NCBI GenBank assembly: GCA_947500525.1
Contig: CANMSH010000008.1
Location: forward strand, 120,416 to 184,415
Direction of reading: 5' to 3'
From: an uncultured Flavobacteriaceae bacterium
GTDB taxonomy: Bacteria; Bacteroidota; Bacteroidia; Flavobacteriales; Flavobacteriaceae
DNA: 64,000 nucleotides
Shown here piece by piece: positions 54,412 through 63,436 of the stretch (position 1 is the stretch's first letter; every line of letters begins with the position of its first letter). The notes under the pieces are model-generated. The model was not told the origin of the DNA, did not search any database, and saw only the letters and a list, made by a program, of their open reading frames with translations. The translations under genes and the position numbers were made by a program.

Positions 54412-54468
54412 AACTATTTGCTTTTAGATTACACATAATCATATGTCGTATTTAGTAATGCCACAAAG

Positions 54469-55212
54469 TTACTTATTAGGTATGATAGAAATTTGTAAAA
54501 ATCGGTCATTTTCGTTATTGGATAAATTTTTTGGAGTGTGGTTGGTATACTTTTTCACTTCTTTATTAAAATGAGATCTGTCGTAATAATTTGATAATAA
54601 ATCTCCTTTTTTGATGTCTTTGAATGATGCTGAACACCGTAATATATTACAATATTTTTTTAGTGAAAGTCCAAACATTTTATTAAAATACCTGTTGATT
54701 TGCCTACTAGACCAAAATACGTTATCAGCAAAATAGCTTACGCTTTCATTGCCTTTAGTTTGACTCAATAATCTGAACAGACGAAGTTTGCGATCGTCTA
54801 GATTATTCTTTTTATTGATTTCTTGACTTATTAGTGAGCTTAACTTATCAATCATATTTAAGTTTTTCGAAAAGTCAAGTGAATTTAGATTCCAAAAAGC
54901 ATCGGGAAACTTTTTCTCAGAGTTTAATAACGGAGCAATACTTTCGTAGAATATATATTCCGCAGCTGGTAATTTGAATTGTATTCCGAAAAGTTGACGA
55001 TTTCGAGGAATTACCACTTCAACCTCTTTTGTATATAATCCTGTTAGCACGGTACTTTGGTATTTGTAATTATCAAAGCGAACTATAATATCGAAAAAAC
55101 CATCAGGTAAAATTGTGTATTTAAGATTTTTTGATGAATTATTGTCTAAACACCAAAAACACCTGATGTACTCTTTCAAAGCCTCATTAGATGCTTGTTG
55201 ATAGTAGGTCAT
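54469..55212 (-). CDS. AraC-type regulator with DUF6597 domain
   Basis: The 247-residue protein has a DUF6597 N-terminal sensor domain (LKEYIRCFWCLDNN, YTILPDGFFDIIVRF, RNRQLFGIQFKLPAAEYIFY) and a C-terminal AraC HTH (SRQINRYFNKMFGLSLKKYC, DRSHFNKEVKKYTNHTPKNL). The start is the ATG shortly after element B, so the element lies in its leader. Target unknown. Confidence 0.9.
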   Translation of the reverse strand: MTYYQQASNEALKEYIRCFWCLDNNSSKNLKYTILPDGFFDIIVRFDNYKYQSTVLTGLYTKEVEVVIPRNRQLFGIQFKLPAAEYIFYESIAPLLNSEKKFPDAFWNLNSLDFSKNLNMIDKLSSLISQEINKKNNLDDRKLRLFRLLSQTKGNESVSYFADNVFWSSRQINRYFNKMFGLSLKKYCNILRCSASFKDIKKGDLLSNYYDRSHFNKEVKKYTNHTPKNLSNNENDRFLQISIIPNK

Positions 55213-55240
55213 GTTCTATACTTTAAATTCGTGTCAAGAT

Positions 55241-55373
55241 TACACACAACGATTTGTGTATGGTGAGTTGCGTGAGCAACTAAGATAGCAAAAAAGGACA
55301 GGAATAGGGAAATCCGTTATGATTTCCGAGACACTCTTAAACCACCGCAGCAATGAATTATAGCCGTTGTTGG
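55241..55373. repeat. Cassette-type intergenic element B
   Basis: About 133 bases. It contains the box CAACGATTTGTGTATGG (55247-55263), the stem GTTGC/GCAAC, CTAAGATAGCAAAAAAGG, the stem GGAAATC/GATTTCC (55308-55327), GCAATGAATTATAGCC and GTTGTTGG. It is the best copy and aligns with element A. It follows the 124-residue gene and precedes the AraC gene. Confidence 0.75.
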
Positions 55374-55410
55374 TAATAGGTTTTTAATATCAAAATTTAT
55401 ATTCCAGTTT

Positions 55411-55785
55411 TCATAACGATGTATTTTTTCCATTAAGGAACAAATTAAGATTGCCTTTAGATCGAACTAAACAAATTATTAAATATAGGAATGCGAAGAC
55501 ACCTCCAAAAAGGATTGAAAATAAGCCAATTATAATCCCAATTAATAGAGACCTTTCTTTGTAAACCGTCCAAGCTGCAAATAATAATGTAAATAAAAAA
55601 AGGTCAACATTAAAATGTGACTGCCAAGTATTTTCAAGCATTATACTATAAAAAGGAGAAAAGAAACTATCGGGTTCGTAGACGGAAACTAATAGAGTTT
55701 TAACAAAAATAATACCCCATATACTAATGAAGAAAACAAGAAGCAATATTTCTTTTATCTTAAGTTGTGAAGATTGATTATTCAT
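55411..55785 (-). CDS. Small membrane protein, 124 residues
   Basis: Three helices are predicted: LLLVFFISIWGIIFVKTLLV, FLFTLLFAAWTVYKERSL and IIIGLFSILFGGVFAFLYLI. FNVDLFLFTLLFAAW recalls the DUF1475/DUF2834 small membrane families, a weak match. Function unknown. Element B follows its stop. Confidence 0.68.
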   Translation of the reverse strand: MNNQSSQLKIKEILLLVFFISIWGIIFVKTLLVSVYEPDSFFSPFYSIMLENTWQSHFNVDLFLFTLLFAAWTVYKERSLLIGIIIGLFSILFGGVFAFLYLIICLVRSKGNLNLFLNGKNTSL

Positions 55786-55832
55786 AGTAAGGTGTTTTTT
55801 TAATTAAGTTTTTTGTTAGCCATTGGAGCGAT

Positions 55833-56288
55833 TTAATTAATCTGTTTAATTAGTTTATATGAAAAACCTTTGTCATTTTCTCCCAAAACTGAAATGTATA
55901 ATTCATTATCACTTAATATCTGGTATTGTATTTTTTTTGGAAAATTGTGCTCTGCATTCTCAAAAGAAAATAAGTTTTGTTCAAATTGTATTAATTTAAA
56001 TGGAATTCCTTTACCATCGTTTTGATTAAAAACAGTAGGATAATAAATTATTTGGTTTTCTAGTACATATATTTCAATTGTTTCCGATACAACCTTTTGT
56101 CCATTTTTAATTTTGTATGACAAACCTTTAAGTCGATCTTCTCTTTTTTCCCACGATTCATAGCTTTCTTTTCCTTCTATTTTCCAAACTCCAATTAAAA
56201 ATTCAACTTGTTTTAAATCAATGTTTTGGTTACAACCATAGCATGTAGTTAGGACTAATGAAATGAAAATTAATTTGATTGTTTTCAT
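55833..56288 (-). CDS. DUF6265-like lipoprotein
   Basis: The 151-residue product from ATG 56288 (a GTG one codon upstream would add one residue) has a signal with lipobox CYGC. The body LIGVWKIEGKESYESWEKRE and NEDNELYISV-like strands match DUF6265 lipocalin-like beta-barrels of Bacteroidetes. Ligand unknown. Part of the minus-strand accessory array. Confidence 0.82.
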   Translation of the reverse strand: MKTIKLIFISLVLTTCYGCNQNIDLKQVEFLIGVWKIEGKESYESWEKREDRLKGLSYKIKNGQKVVSETIEIYVLENQIIYYPTVFNQNDGKGIPFKLIQFEQNLFSFENAEHNFPKKIQYQILSDNELYISVLGENDKGFSYKLIKQIN

Positions 56289-56354
56289 CACTCTTATTTA
56301 AGTAATGTAAATGTAGTTTCAAATAATATGAGATAATTGTAAGAACCCGACAGT

Positions 56355-57173
56355 TTATTTTTTTAAGAAAAAATTTGCCAAATTTTTTTCAAAAAAACTG
56401 TAATTAGACGGATAATCACCAGTAAATTCCTTAAAGTTTTTTATAAAATGAGATTGATCATAAAACCCCGATAGAAATGCAATATCTGACAAATCAAGCC
56501 TTTCCGACTGAACAAATGTAAAAATGTGCGAAAAACGAATAATTCTGCTATAGTATTTAGGTGATAATCCAATTTTTTTTCTAAAATAACGTTGTAAAGC
56601 TCTTTCGCTAATACCTACTTCATTTTGAATGTTTTTCAACTCTAATTTTCCTTTATTTTCGATAATCAATTCAACAGCTTTTTGTCCTATTGAATTTCTT
56701 GAATCCAAATTCGATAGAAATTCAATAAACCAATTTTCAATTTGTGCTACTTTTTCAACAAATGAAAAAGAACTCACGCTTAATTTTTTAACAGAAATGA
56801 GCGTGTCTAATATGCTATTGGGGATTTCAATTATTCTATCAGTTAAATCAGACATTTCAATGTTAAATAACACGCTTAATCCCCATGGTTGAAATTTAAT
56901 TCCGAAAACTTTACTCTTCCCAGTATTCTCAATAAAAAAGTGATTCTTTATCTGGCCAGCAATTAAGTTTAGTCCTTGTACTTGCCAAGTTCCATTAATA
57001 TTGAGATTAGATTTATAATGATCTCCAAAATGAAAAATTAGCTCTGGATAGCCATCAGGTATTATTTTTTCTCTTGTAATTGAAACACTTTCTTTATTGT
57101 CAATTTGCCAAAAACTTTTGATTATTCTGGATAAGTTTGAAGAAGCTTTTTGTTGAAAAAATATTCCCTCCAT
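56355..57173 (-). CDS. AraC-type regulator with DUF6597 domain, second copy
   Basis: The 272-residue protein has the DUF6597 sensor (NLSRIIKSFWQIDNKESVSI, IIPDGYPELIFHFGDH, FGIKFQPWGLSVLFNIEM) and the AraC HTH (ISERALQRYFRKKIGLSPKY, YDQSHFIKNFKEFTGDYPSN). It is a distant relative of the AraC gene at 54469, not a recent duplicate. Upstream lies the nested repeat region 57231-57602. Confidence 0.92.
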   Translation of the reverse strand: MEGIFFQQKASSNLSRIIKSFWQIDNKESVSITREKIIPDGYPELIFHFGDHYKSNLNINGTWQVQGLNLIAGQIKNHFFIENTGKSKVFGIKFQPWGLSVLFNIEMSDLTDRIIEIPNSILDTLISVKKLSVSSFSFVEKVAQIENWFIEFLSNLDSRNSIGQKAVELIIENKGKLELKNIQNEVGISERALQRYFRKKIGLSPKYYSRIIRFSHIFTFVQSERLDLSDIAFLSGFYDQSHFIKNFKEFTGDYPSNYSFFEKNLANFFLKK

Positions 57174-57230
57174 AGTTGTGTCTTGTGCGTTCCTGGTTTG
57201 TTTGTTACGCGTTGTTTCATTTAATGTTTG

Positions 57231-57514
57231 CTAACGACCTGCTAAACGAAGTTGTGTTTTGCGAACGAAAAGATAATAAATTTAAGTAACAATGATATGC
57301 GAATCCGATTGTAGTCGCTATTTGTATCTCAACTCATTGTTCATCGACTAGGTAGCCAAGCTACCCTAAGTTTTTAAATTTATTAGCTTGGGAGTTCAAG
57401 AAGCAGATCCAATTGCTTTTACCCATTGTTATGATACGTTAAAGCTTCGAGCATGTCATCTGGAGTTTTAGTAGCTATAAAAGCCTTAAGCAATTTGGTT
57501 TAGCAGGTCGTTAG
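57231..57514. repeat. Long inverted-repeat element D1
   Basis: A perfect 17-base terminal inverted repeat CTAACGACCTGCTAAAC (57231-57247) / GTTTAGCAGGTCGTTAG (57498-57514) encloses 250 bases with no ORF. Inside are perfect TAATAAATTTAA/TTAAATTTATTA arms (57274 and 57374) and the hairpin GGTAGCCAAGCTACC (57351-57365). It looks like a foldable non-coding element. Confidence 0.7.
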
Positions 57515-57602
57515 GTCACATTTAGCTTGTGGGGCGGGAGTGCGAAGCATTCAGCAACGCAAGTCAGCTTAAGCTGAATGTGATCTAACGATTTGTGTAT
57601 TA
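57510..57602. repeat. Imperfect-palindrome element D2 with shared 17-nt box
   Basis: Arms GTTAGGTCACATTTAGCTT (57510-57528) and AAGCTGAATGTGATCTAAC (57571-57589) pair at 17 of 19 positions, sharing 5 bases with D1. The box TAACGATTTGTGTATTA (57586-57602) links it to elements B and C. It lies 3' of the Ntn hydrolase gene. Confidence 0.68.
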
Positions 57603-57640
57603 TTTTGTTGTGTGTTTCAGTAACACTTTCAATTCTACTA

Positions 57641-58807
57641 TTACCCTTTTTGTATCTTTTTAATACGACTTAAAAAATCTTTTGCCTTATCATTTTTTAG
57701 GTCGAGTTGTAAGGATTTTTCGAAACTTATCTTAGAGTCTATATAGTTGCCCATTTCAAAGTGAATTTCCCCTAAACTGCTATGCAGGTTGGAATTATTA
57801 GGCATAAGATCAAGCCCATATTTAAAAACTTTTACTGCTGCCTCTAAATTTTTCATACCAGTAGACCATTCTTTTCCTATCATTGTTACAACAAAAGGAA
57901 TGCCTGCTTGAGTTAGTTGTTCTTCTGTATATTTTGCATCGCCAATTGCATTTTCTATGATCCAGTATGGTTTTTCTGGATTATTGAACTTAAGATAAAA
58001 TTGTTTTCCAGAAGAGCTATCTGGAAATAAGTCCGCCATCTTCACTTTATAATTCTCTTTTTTAAATTCTTGATATAGATCTAACTCAATAAATTCGTTA
58101 AAATCATGATGGAAATACACTCGAACTTTCATTTCAGCTAGATCATATACCGTAGAATATTGAGTTGCAGTAATATCTGTTTGAATCATATTTTTCATCA
58201 CATTACTACAATAATCAAGCGTAACTTTAGGTATAGTAGAATTAATATACTCAACCCCTTTTTGATAATAGGGTAGTGGAACCTCCTTTATAGAGGAAGT
58301 TTGGGAATAATAGAAATTCGAAAATGTCTTTTCGCTATCATCACCTATGATCATCTCATCACCTTCGATAATAAGGTAAGTACCCGATCTATCAACGAAA
58401 ACAAGTTGATAGGTGGTCATTTCACTTAAATCTAAGCCTTCATAGTAGGCTTTGACCTCTTCAACTGTGCCCATCGTTTGCATTACTGTTGCTAACGCAG
58501 TATCAAGAGAAATTTTGGTTTTTCCATTTGAATTTTCTATCGATTGCCAAGAAGTTGAAAAACCATCAACCACTAACCCAGCCTCATTAATTGCGCCTTG
58601 TGGTATATCCATAAAACCTACGTACATTACTGCATAACTATCCACATCCTTATTCTCGAACCAAATTTGGGTATTGGGCGTAATCCAATCCTCGTTATTA
58701 CCTATTATTGTTTTTCCATTCTTGGTAATTTTATACATAGTACAGGCATAACTGTATTGTAATATTGTGAATAGAAATAGTATCGTTAATAAAATTGTTC
58801 TAACCAT
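57641..58807 (-). CDS. Ntn-type linear amide hydrolase (choloylglycine/PVA family) with TPR tail
   Basis: The 388-residue product from ATG 58807 (a TTG 10 codons upstream is less likely) has a signal ending YSYA before Cys. The mature N-terminal CTMYKITKNGKTIIGNNEDW supplies the Cys nucleophile and the NxED motif of choloylglycine hydrolase/penicillin V acylase. GFMDIPQGAINEAGLVVDGF follows. The last ~60 residues form a TPR (SNLHSSLGEIHFEMGNYIDS). It may cleave acyl-homoserine lactones, bile-acid-like amides or penicillin V. The substrate cannot be settled from sequence. Confidence 0.85.
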   Translation of the reverse strand: MVRTILLTILFLFTILQYSYACTMYKITKNGKTIIGNNEDWITPNTQIWFENKDVDSYAVMYVGFMDIPQGAINEAGLVVDGFSTSWQSIENSNGKTKISLDTALATVMQTMGTVEEVKAYYEGLDLSEMTTYQLVFVDRSGTYLIIEGDEMIIGDDSEKTFSNFYYSQTSSIKEVPLPYYQKGVEYINSTIPKVTLDYCSNVMKNMIQTDITATQYSTVYDLAEMKVRVYFHHDFNEFIELDLYQEFKKENYKVKMADLFPDSSSGKQFYLKFNNPEKPYWIIENAIGDAKYTEEQLTQAGIPFVVTMIGKEWSTGMKNLEAAVKVFKYGLDLMPNNSNLHSSLGEIHFEMGNYIDSKISFEKSLQLDLKNDKAKDFLSRIKKIQKG

Positions 58808-58909
58808 TGTACTTATTTTAAATTTTGATTTGTACAAGGTTACTAATAATGGTAGAGCACTTTATTTAAAAAACAATAAGAAATGTCCAGAAAAAAAATA
58901 GTGGACAAA

Positions 58910-60011
58910 TTATTTTTCCAGTGTTTTTTTATACTGTTTAGGCGTGAGGCCTGAAAGTTTTTTAAATACAGCATAGAAGGATGATTTTGAACTGAACCCA
59001 GCTTGTTCAGAAATAGCCACCAAAGTAAATTTGTTTTGATCAGAAGAAGCTAAAAGTGTTTTAACTTTTTCGACTCTGTGAATATTTAAATAATCGGAAA
59101 AAGATAATTGATAGGTTTCGTGAATAAAGATAGAAAGTTCTTTTTCTGATACATTTAACATGATGGCTATATCTGAAATTTTTACATTTTTATTGGTATA
59201 AATTTCATCGTGTTTTATCAAACTCTCTAACTTTTCTTGTAGTGAATTTTGTAAATTATTATCAGAATCTTTTAAATCGTATACATTAAACAAAAGATTT
59301 GATTTAGAGAAACCTACAAAACCAATCCAATAAATATAGAGAGTATTCAGTATAAGAATTACATAATAAAACTGCGCGCTATGTTCTAAGTTGAATACAT
59401 TGGCAATAATTTGATGTAGCAGATTCAGCGTGATTATTATAGTGTATGCCCAGGAAAACCTCAAGAGCCAATCCCAATTTTTTAGTTTAGAAATACTTCC
59501 TTTTATATTTGATCTGTTGTTTTTTATAAAGTGTAGTGCAAAAAACATTACGATTAAGCCAAAGGTGAGATAGGCAAAATCGTTATACACAAAAAATCCG
59601 GTTTTATAGATATTCCAAAATAGATCTTTTTCTAAGCCAACATGAATTCTATAATACCAGTACCCACGTAATATTCCATACACGAGAGCGGGTAAAAACA
59701 GTAGATACTCAATATTAGAAATCACCTTATGTTTAGGAGCAATCTGATGTTTCACATAGAAATAAAAACCGACAGCCATTAAATATTTATATGGAATGGG
59801 CAACGAAGTCAATGGTATAAAACTAACCTTAGTAATATCCATGTAAAGGAATGCATAAAGTAAATTATACAACGCTAATGCAAATAAGAAGAGCAGGTAA
59901 TTCTTAAACGCACGTTTGTTTTCTTTATATTTTGTAAGTAAGTACAAACACAGCGTAAAGCCCTGTATAGCTCCAAAAAGAACAATGATATTTAATGCTA
60001 AATATTCTATA
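58910..60011 (-). CDS. AraC-type regulator with membrane N-terminal domain, unusual start
   Basis: The protein has about seven N-terminal helices (ALNIIVLFGAIQGFTLCLYL, AFKNYLLFLFALALYNLLYA and others) and a C-terminal AraC HTH (MLNVSEKELSIFIHETYQLS, SEQAGFSSKSSFYAVFKKLS). The frame is open to the conserved EYLALNIIVLFGAIQG start of the family, but the codon there is ATA (60009-60011) and no ATG or GTG precedes it. The first usual-type start is TTG 59947. Either ATA is used or the start codon has mutated. Confidence 0.78.
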
Positions 60012-60235
60012 GAGAATTAGTTTATTATAGGATATGGATTAATGTGTTACAACGTTTTGAATATTCGGAGTGCCGGATTTCGGGTCACGGCACTATCGAA
60101 CCGCTAGACTGTTCAATAAATGTATTAAAGTTCAAATTTAGAATATTAGCCCGCATTACGTATATTTTTTGTTATCCTCGTATTTATTATTGCTCAAATT
60201 ATTATATCATTTATATATCAGAAATGATTTGTCCA
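60012..60235. other. Intergenic region with a 7-base hairpin
   Basis: About 224 bases without a gene. The only structure seen is AGTGCCG/CGGCACT (60069-60075 and 60088-60094), with no T-tail. It separates the AraC-like gene from the carbohydrate pair. Confidence 0.5.
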
Positions 60236-61354
60236 TTATTCTAGAATTGGAATTTGCACATTAAAAGATTGTATTACATTTTCAGCATCAACTATGTCAG
60301 AAGCACAAAGTAATACTATTGGTTTACCATTTTCTATATAAAGTTGAGGACGCTCCAGATGATGTACTTCTTGATTATTGCCATTTGCCCATTTAATTTC
60401 TAAGGCAGAAACCAATGGATTATCAGACAGTTTCCAATCGAATCCATCTTCTGATTCAAATAATACCAATGCACGTCCTGCATCGGTAAAAGCGCCGTGC
60501 ATATCCTTAACAATTGCTCGGTATTTTCCTTCCTGATACCAGATAAATGGATCTTCAGCAGGGAAATCATGATCCTTTGCTTGAAAAACAGGTTTATCGA
60601 ATTTTTTAAATGGTCCGGTTGGATAATCAGCAGTAGCTACGCAATGAACTACAGGACCACCCCAAATTCCCGGTCTCTTTTTTCCAACAGCTTTATAAAC
60701 CATGAGGTATCCTCCTTCTGGTCGACGCGTAATTGATGGATTGCTGACCATTAATGCATCCAATGTATTTTCATCCGGACTTATATCAATAAGAGGGGTA
60801 TCAAACCTTTTCCATGGTCCGTTGGGACTGTCAGCAACGGCAACACCAATGCGTTGATTATTGCGATGTACGGGATTTAATATCAGATTTCCTGGTGAAG
60901 AGGTCACCTTTCCATCTCCTGTATTTCCCATATAATACAAGTAATATTTTCCATCAAATTTATGGACTGTTGGATTATGTGTACATAATCCGTCCCAATA
61001 CTCAACCCCTCGAACTGGAAGAATAACATCTTTAAATTCAAATGGTCCAAATGCAGATTCGGAAACTGCGTGGGCAATTTCAGAATTGGTTACCCAAGCC
61101 CATCCTAATTCTTTTTTCCATCGTGAATAAAACATATGGTATAGCCCATCTTCTCCTTTCACTAAAGAACCGCCCCAAATACTCCATTTATTATCTTCGA
61201 ATTTAGATTTGAAATCGGGTTTCCCCAAATTCAAACTAAATTTTTTGGAGGGCTCTGTGTTTTTATTATGATTACTTACTTTAGGAGCAGAATCATGATT
61301 TTTACAAGAGGTTGACAACAGAAGAATTACTATGAATAGTGAAAAATATTTCAT
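60236..61354 (-). CDS. Beta-propeller glycoside hydrolase, lipoprotein
   Basis: The 372-residue product has a signal with lipobox LLSTSC. GLYHMFYSRWKKELGWAW, DGLCTHNPTVHKFDGKYYLY, YMGNTGDG, LMVSNPSITRRPEGGYLMVY and AEDPFIWYQEGKYRAIVKDM are repeated blade motifs of five-bladed propeller glycosidases (GH43/GH117-like clan). The acidic residues fit an inverting hydrolase. Probably cuts a sulfated or anhydro-sugar polysaccharide of marine origin (inference). It is cotranscribed with the FAD oxidoreductase upstream. Confidence 0.8.
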   Translation of the reverse strand: MKYFSLFIVILLLSTSCKNHDSAPKVSNHNKNTEPSKKFSLNLGKPDFKSKFEDNKWSIWGGSLVKGEDGLYHMFYSRWKKELGWAWVTNSEIAHAVSESAFGPFEFKDVILPVRGVEYWDGLCTHNPTVHKFDGKYYLYYMGNTGDGKVTSSPGNLILNPVHRNNQRIGVAVADSPNGPWKRFDTPLIDISPDENTLDALMVSNPSITRRPEGGYLMVYKAVGKKRPGIWGGPVVHCVATADYPTGPFKKFDKPVFQAKDHDFPAEDPFIWYQEGKYRAIVKDMHGAFTDAGRALVLFESEDGFDWKLSDNPLVSALEIKWANGNNQEVHHLERPQLYIENGKPIVLLCASDIVDAENVIQSFNVQIPILE

Positions 61355-61378
61355 TGTATAGTATTGAGTATTTTCAAC

Positions 61379-63316
61379 TTAAACACGCTTTGAACCTGGT
61401 TGTTTCATCATTTCTTTTAATTTGTCTAAGTGGTTCTCGTAAATACCTCTTGGCGTAGTATTGTATTGAGAACAAAGAGCTGCAGCTTTACCAACAATTT
61501 CACCCATCATCCCGCAGGTTTTCATTACTCTGACTGGTCCTAACCCTTCTCTACTAACGCTAATATTACGTCCAGCCATAAATAAATTAGTAATGTTTCG
61601 ACTATAAAGAACTCTATAGGGTGCCCAGTATGGACCTTCGTAATCATATCCTTTTCCAGTTGTAGCAAAAGAAATAAATTCTTCTCCTTTCAAGTCTTCA
61701 TCAAAAGATTCATGCGGAGTATGAACATCTATACCCCATGAACATGGAAATGCACCATCTTCAAAATCAACTTTATCTCTAAAATTGTTAGCAGTTAACT
61801 TTACATCACCCATAAGTCTTCTAGATTCTCTTTTACCCGAAATAAACGCAGACCACCCCAAACGATGGTTAGGATATAACTTATCTACATTTTTTAAAGC
61901 ATCCCAAGCTCCGTACATAGCTCGAAAATTTAGATCACGAATTTTTTCTACATCTGTGATAGGGTCTTTATCAAAACCACTTTCCCAAAACCAGCCTCCA
62001 AGATTTCCCAATGGGTCTTCTGCCCCCCATTGCCCTTTGTAATTTGCTCTTCCTGGAAATGGTTTGTCGCTTAAATCAATGGCCCATGGGCACTTTGGAA
62101 AAGGTTGTTCAACATCACCAATCTCACAAGACAATGTAAGTGCTGCTTTATCTTTACATTCACATTTAAGAACTTCTTCTTTATTAGCAGCATCCATAAC
62201 GTTCCACATATTAGAGAATCCCATGAATCCAGAGCCCGATATCTCGTATTCCGCTCCTGCCATAAAACCAACGGTCGCGTCTCCCGTACAATCAGCAAAT
62301 AATCTACCTTTAATTTTAGTTTGAACTGCGGTTCGAGTGTTTTGGGAAATTACTGCGTTAACAGAATTGTTCCGCTCTTTAACTTGAATAACTCTTTCTT
62401 CCAAAAACAATGTAATACGGGGTTCTTTTTTGACTATATCTAATTTGCGCTGGTCATCATATGAGTCACCCAATCTAGCATTGCGAGTCCCATATTTCCC
62501 CAAATCAATAGAGTTAGGAGCAATTTCATCAACAATCTCTCCAATATGAATAAAAGGTTCTTGGCGAGTATGTCCTTCTGGCCAAACGCGAACTTCGGAA
62601 CTTCCATTTCCTCCTAATACTGGTCGGTCTTGAATAAGTGCGACAGTTAATCCATTTCTTGCAGCAGACAAGGCTGCACAGGTACCTGCAAATCCACCTC
62701 CGGAAACTACTAAATCAAAAGTACCTCCATCTTCTGGTTTCTCTGGAAGACCTAATAACTTCCTTCTAAATTTGGTAAGAGCATTTACATCATTTATTGG
62801 TTCAAAACCTAAATCTTTACAAAAAAGAATAGCTTCACATCTTCCTTCAAAACCTGTTAAATCGTGTAAAGCTACTTTTGTTTTTTCAGAAACTTCTACA
62901 ACTCCTCCATCATGCCAGTGCCACTCAGCGCCTTTTGTGCCGAAGGTTTCTTTTACAGGCTGGTCATTTAAAAGTACTTGAAATTTTCCTGGAGCACCAG
63001 GTACTTTCCATGGTGCCACCCAATCTCGTGTACGCACCCATAGCCTATATTTTCCTTTTTCGGGAAATGATAAGAGGGTGGTAGCATCTTGAACAGGAAC
63101 TCCCAAACCATGTGCTAATAAATAAGGAGATCCCATTTGATCCATGGACTGTTGGTCTAATTCCCATCCTCCTTGATTGGTAAATTGTTCCGCTTCTACA
63201 AATACAAATTTTCCAGAAATACTATCCATGGCTGTACAGCTAGCTAGTATTTTTGTTGGAGCTAATAATAATAGTGTTGCTTTCCCTACGGTATTGATGA
63301 ATTGCCTTCTTTTCAT
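61379..63316 (-). CDS. Tat-exported FAD-dependent oxidoreductase with N-terminal sugar-binding-like domain
   Basis: The 645-residue protein begins MKRRQFINTVGKATLLLLAP, a twin-arginine signal. Residues ~35-160 form a beta-sandwich (FVEAEQFTNQGGWELDQQSM, KYRLWVRTRDWVAPW) like carbohydrate-binding modules. The FAD domain starts FDLVVSGGGFAGTCAALSAA with a later RVWPEGHTRQEPF and ends in AGRNISVSREGLGPVRVMKT; PF12831-type. It probably oxidises or isomerises a sugar. With the glycosidase gene 24 bases downstream it forms a small carbohydrate operon. Confidence 0.87.
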   Translation of the reverse strand: MKRRQFINTVGKATLLLLAPTKILASCTAMDSISGKFVFVEAEQFTNQGGWELDQQSMDQMGSPYLLAHGLGVPVQDATTLLSFPEKGKYRLWVRTRDWVAPWKVPGAPGKFQVLLNDQPVKETFGTKGAEWHWHDGGVVEVSEKTKVALHDLTGFEGRCEAILFCKDLGFEPINDVNALTKFRRKLLGLPEKPEDGGTFDLVVSGGGFAGTCAALSAARNGLTVALIQDRPVLGGNGSSEVRVWPEGHTRQEPFIHIGEIVDEIAPNSIDLGKYGTRNARLGDSYDDQRKLDIVKKEPRITLFLEERVIQVKERNNSVNAVISQNTRTAVQTKIKGRLFADCTGDATVGFMAGAEYEISGSGFMGFSNMWNVMDAANKEEVLKCECKDKAALTLSCEIGDVEQPFPKCPWAIDLSDKPFPGRANYKGQWGAEDPLGNLGGWFWESGFDKDPITDVEKIRDLNFRAMYGAWDALKNVDKLYPNHRLGWSAFISGKRESRRLMGDVKLTANNFRDKVDFEDGAFPCSWGIDVHTPHESFDEDLKGEEFISFATTGKGYDYEGPYWAPYRVLYSRNITNLFMAGRNISVSREGLGPVRVMKTCGMMGEIVGKAAALCSQYNTTPRGIYENHLDKLKEMMKQPGSKRV

Positions 63317-63401
63317 GATTTTTTAAGTAAAATATAAAAATAATCTTTTTGGATAACGATGTCTATTATATGCAGGGCAAGAAGTCACTGTATTTTATGT
63401 C

Positions 63402-63423
63402 TTGTCCTGAAATATGGCCACAG
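63402..63423. mobile_element. Possible terminal end of the IS3-family element
   Basis: TGTCCTGAAATATGGCCACA begins with the TG typical of IS ends and lies just beyond the 3' end of the transposase remnant. The matching other end is off the window, so the assignment is tentative. Confidence 0.3.
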
Positions 63424-63436
63424 GTTAAAATTGAAT

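Noticed and set aside
57510..57589. Canonical integron attC site
   Set aside because: GTTAGGT and ATCTAAC fit the core motifs but stand in the reverse order on either strand, and no integron integrase is visible; kept only as an attC-like element.
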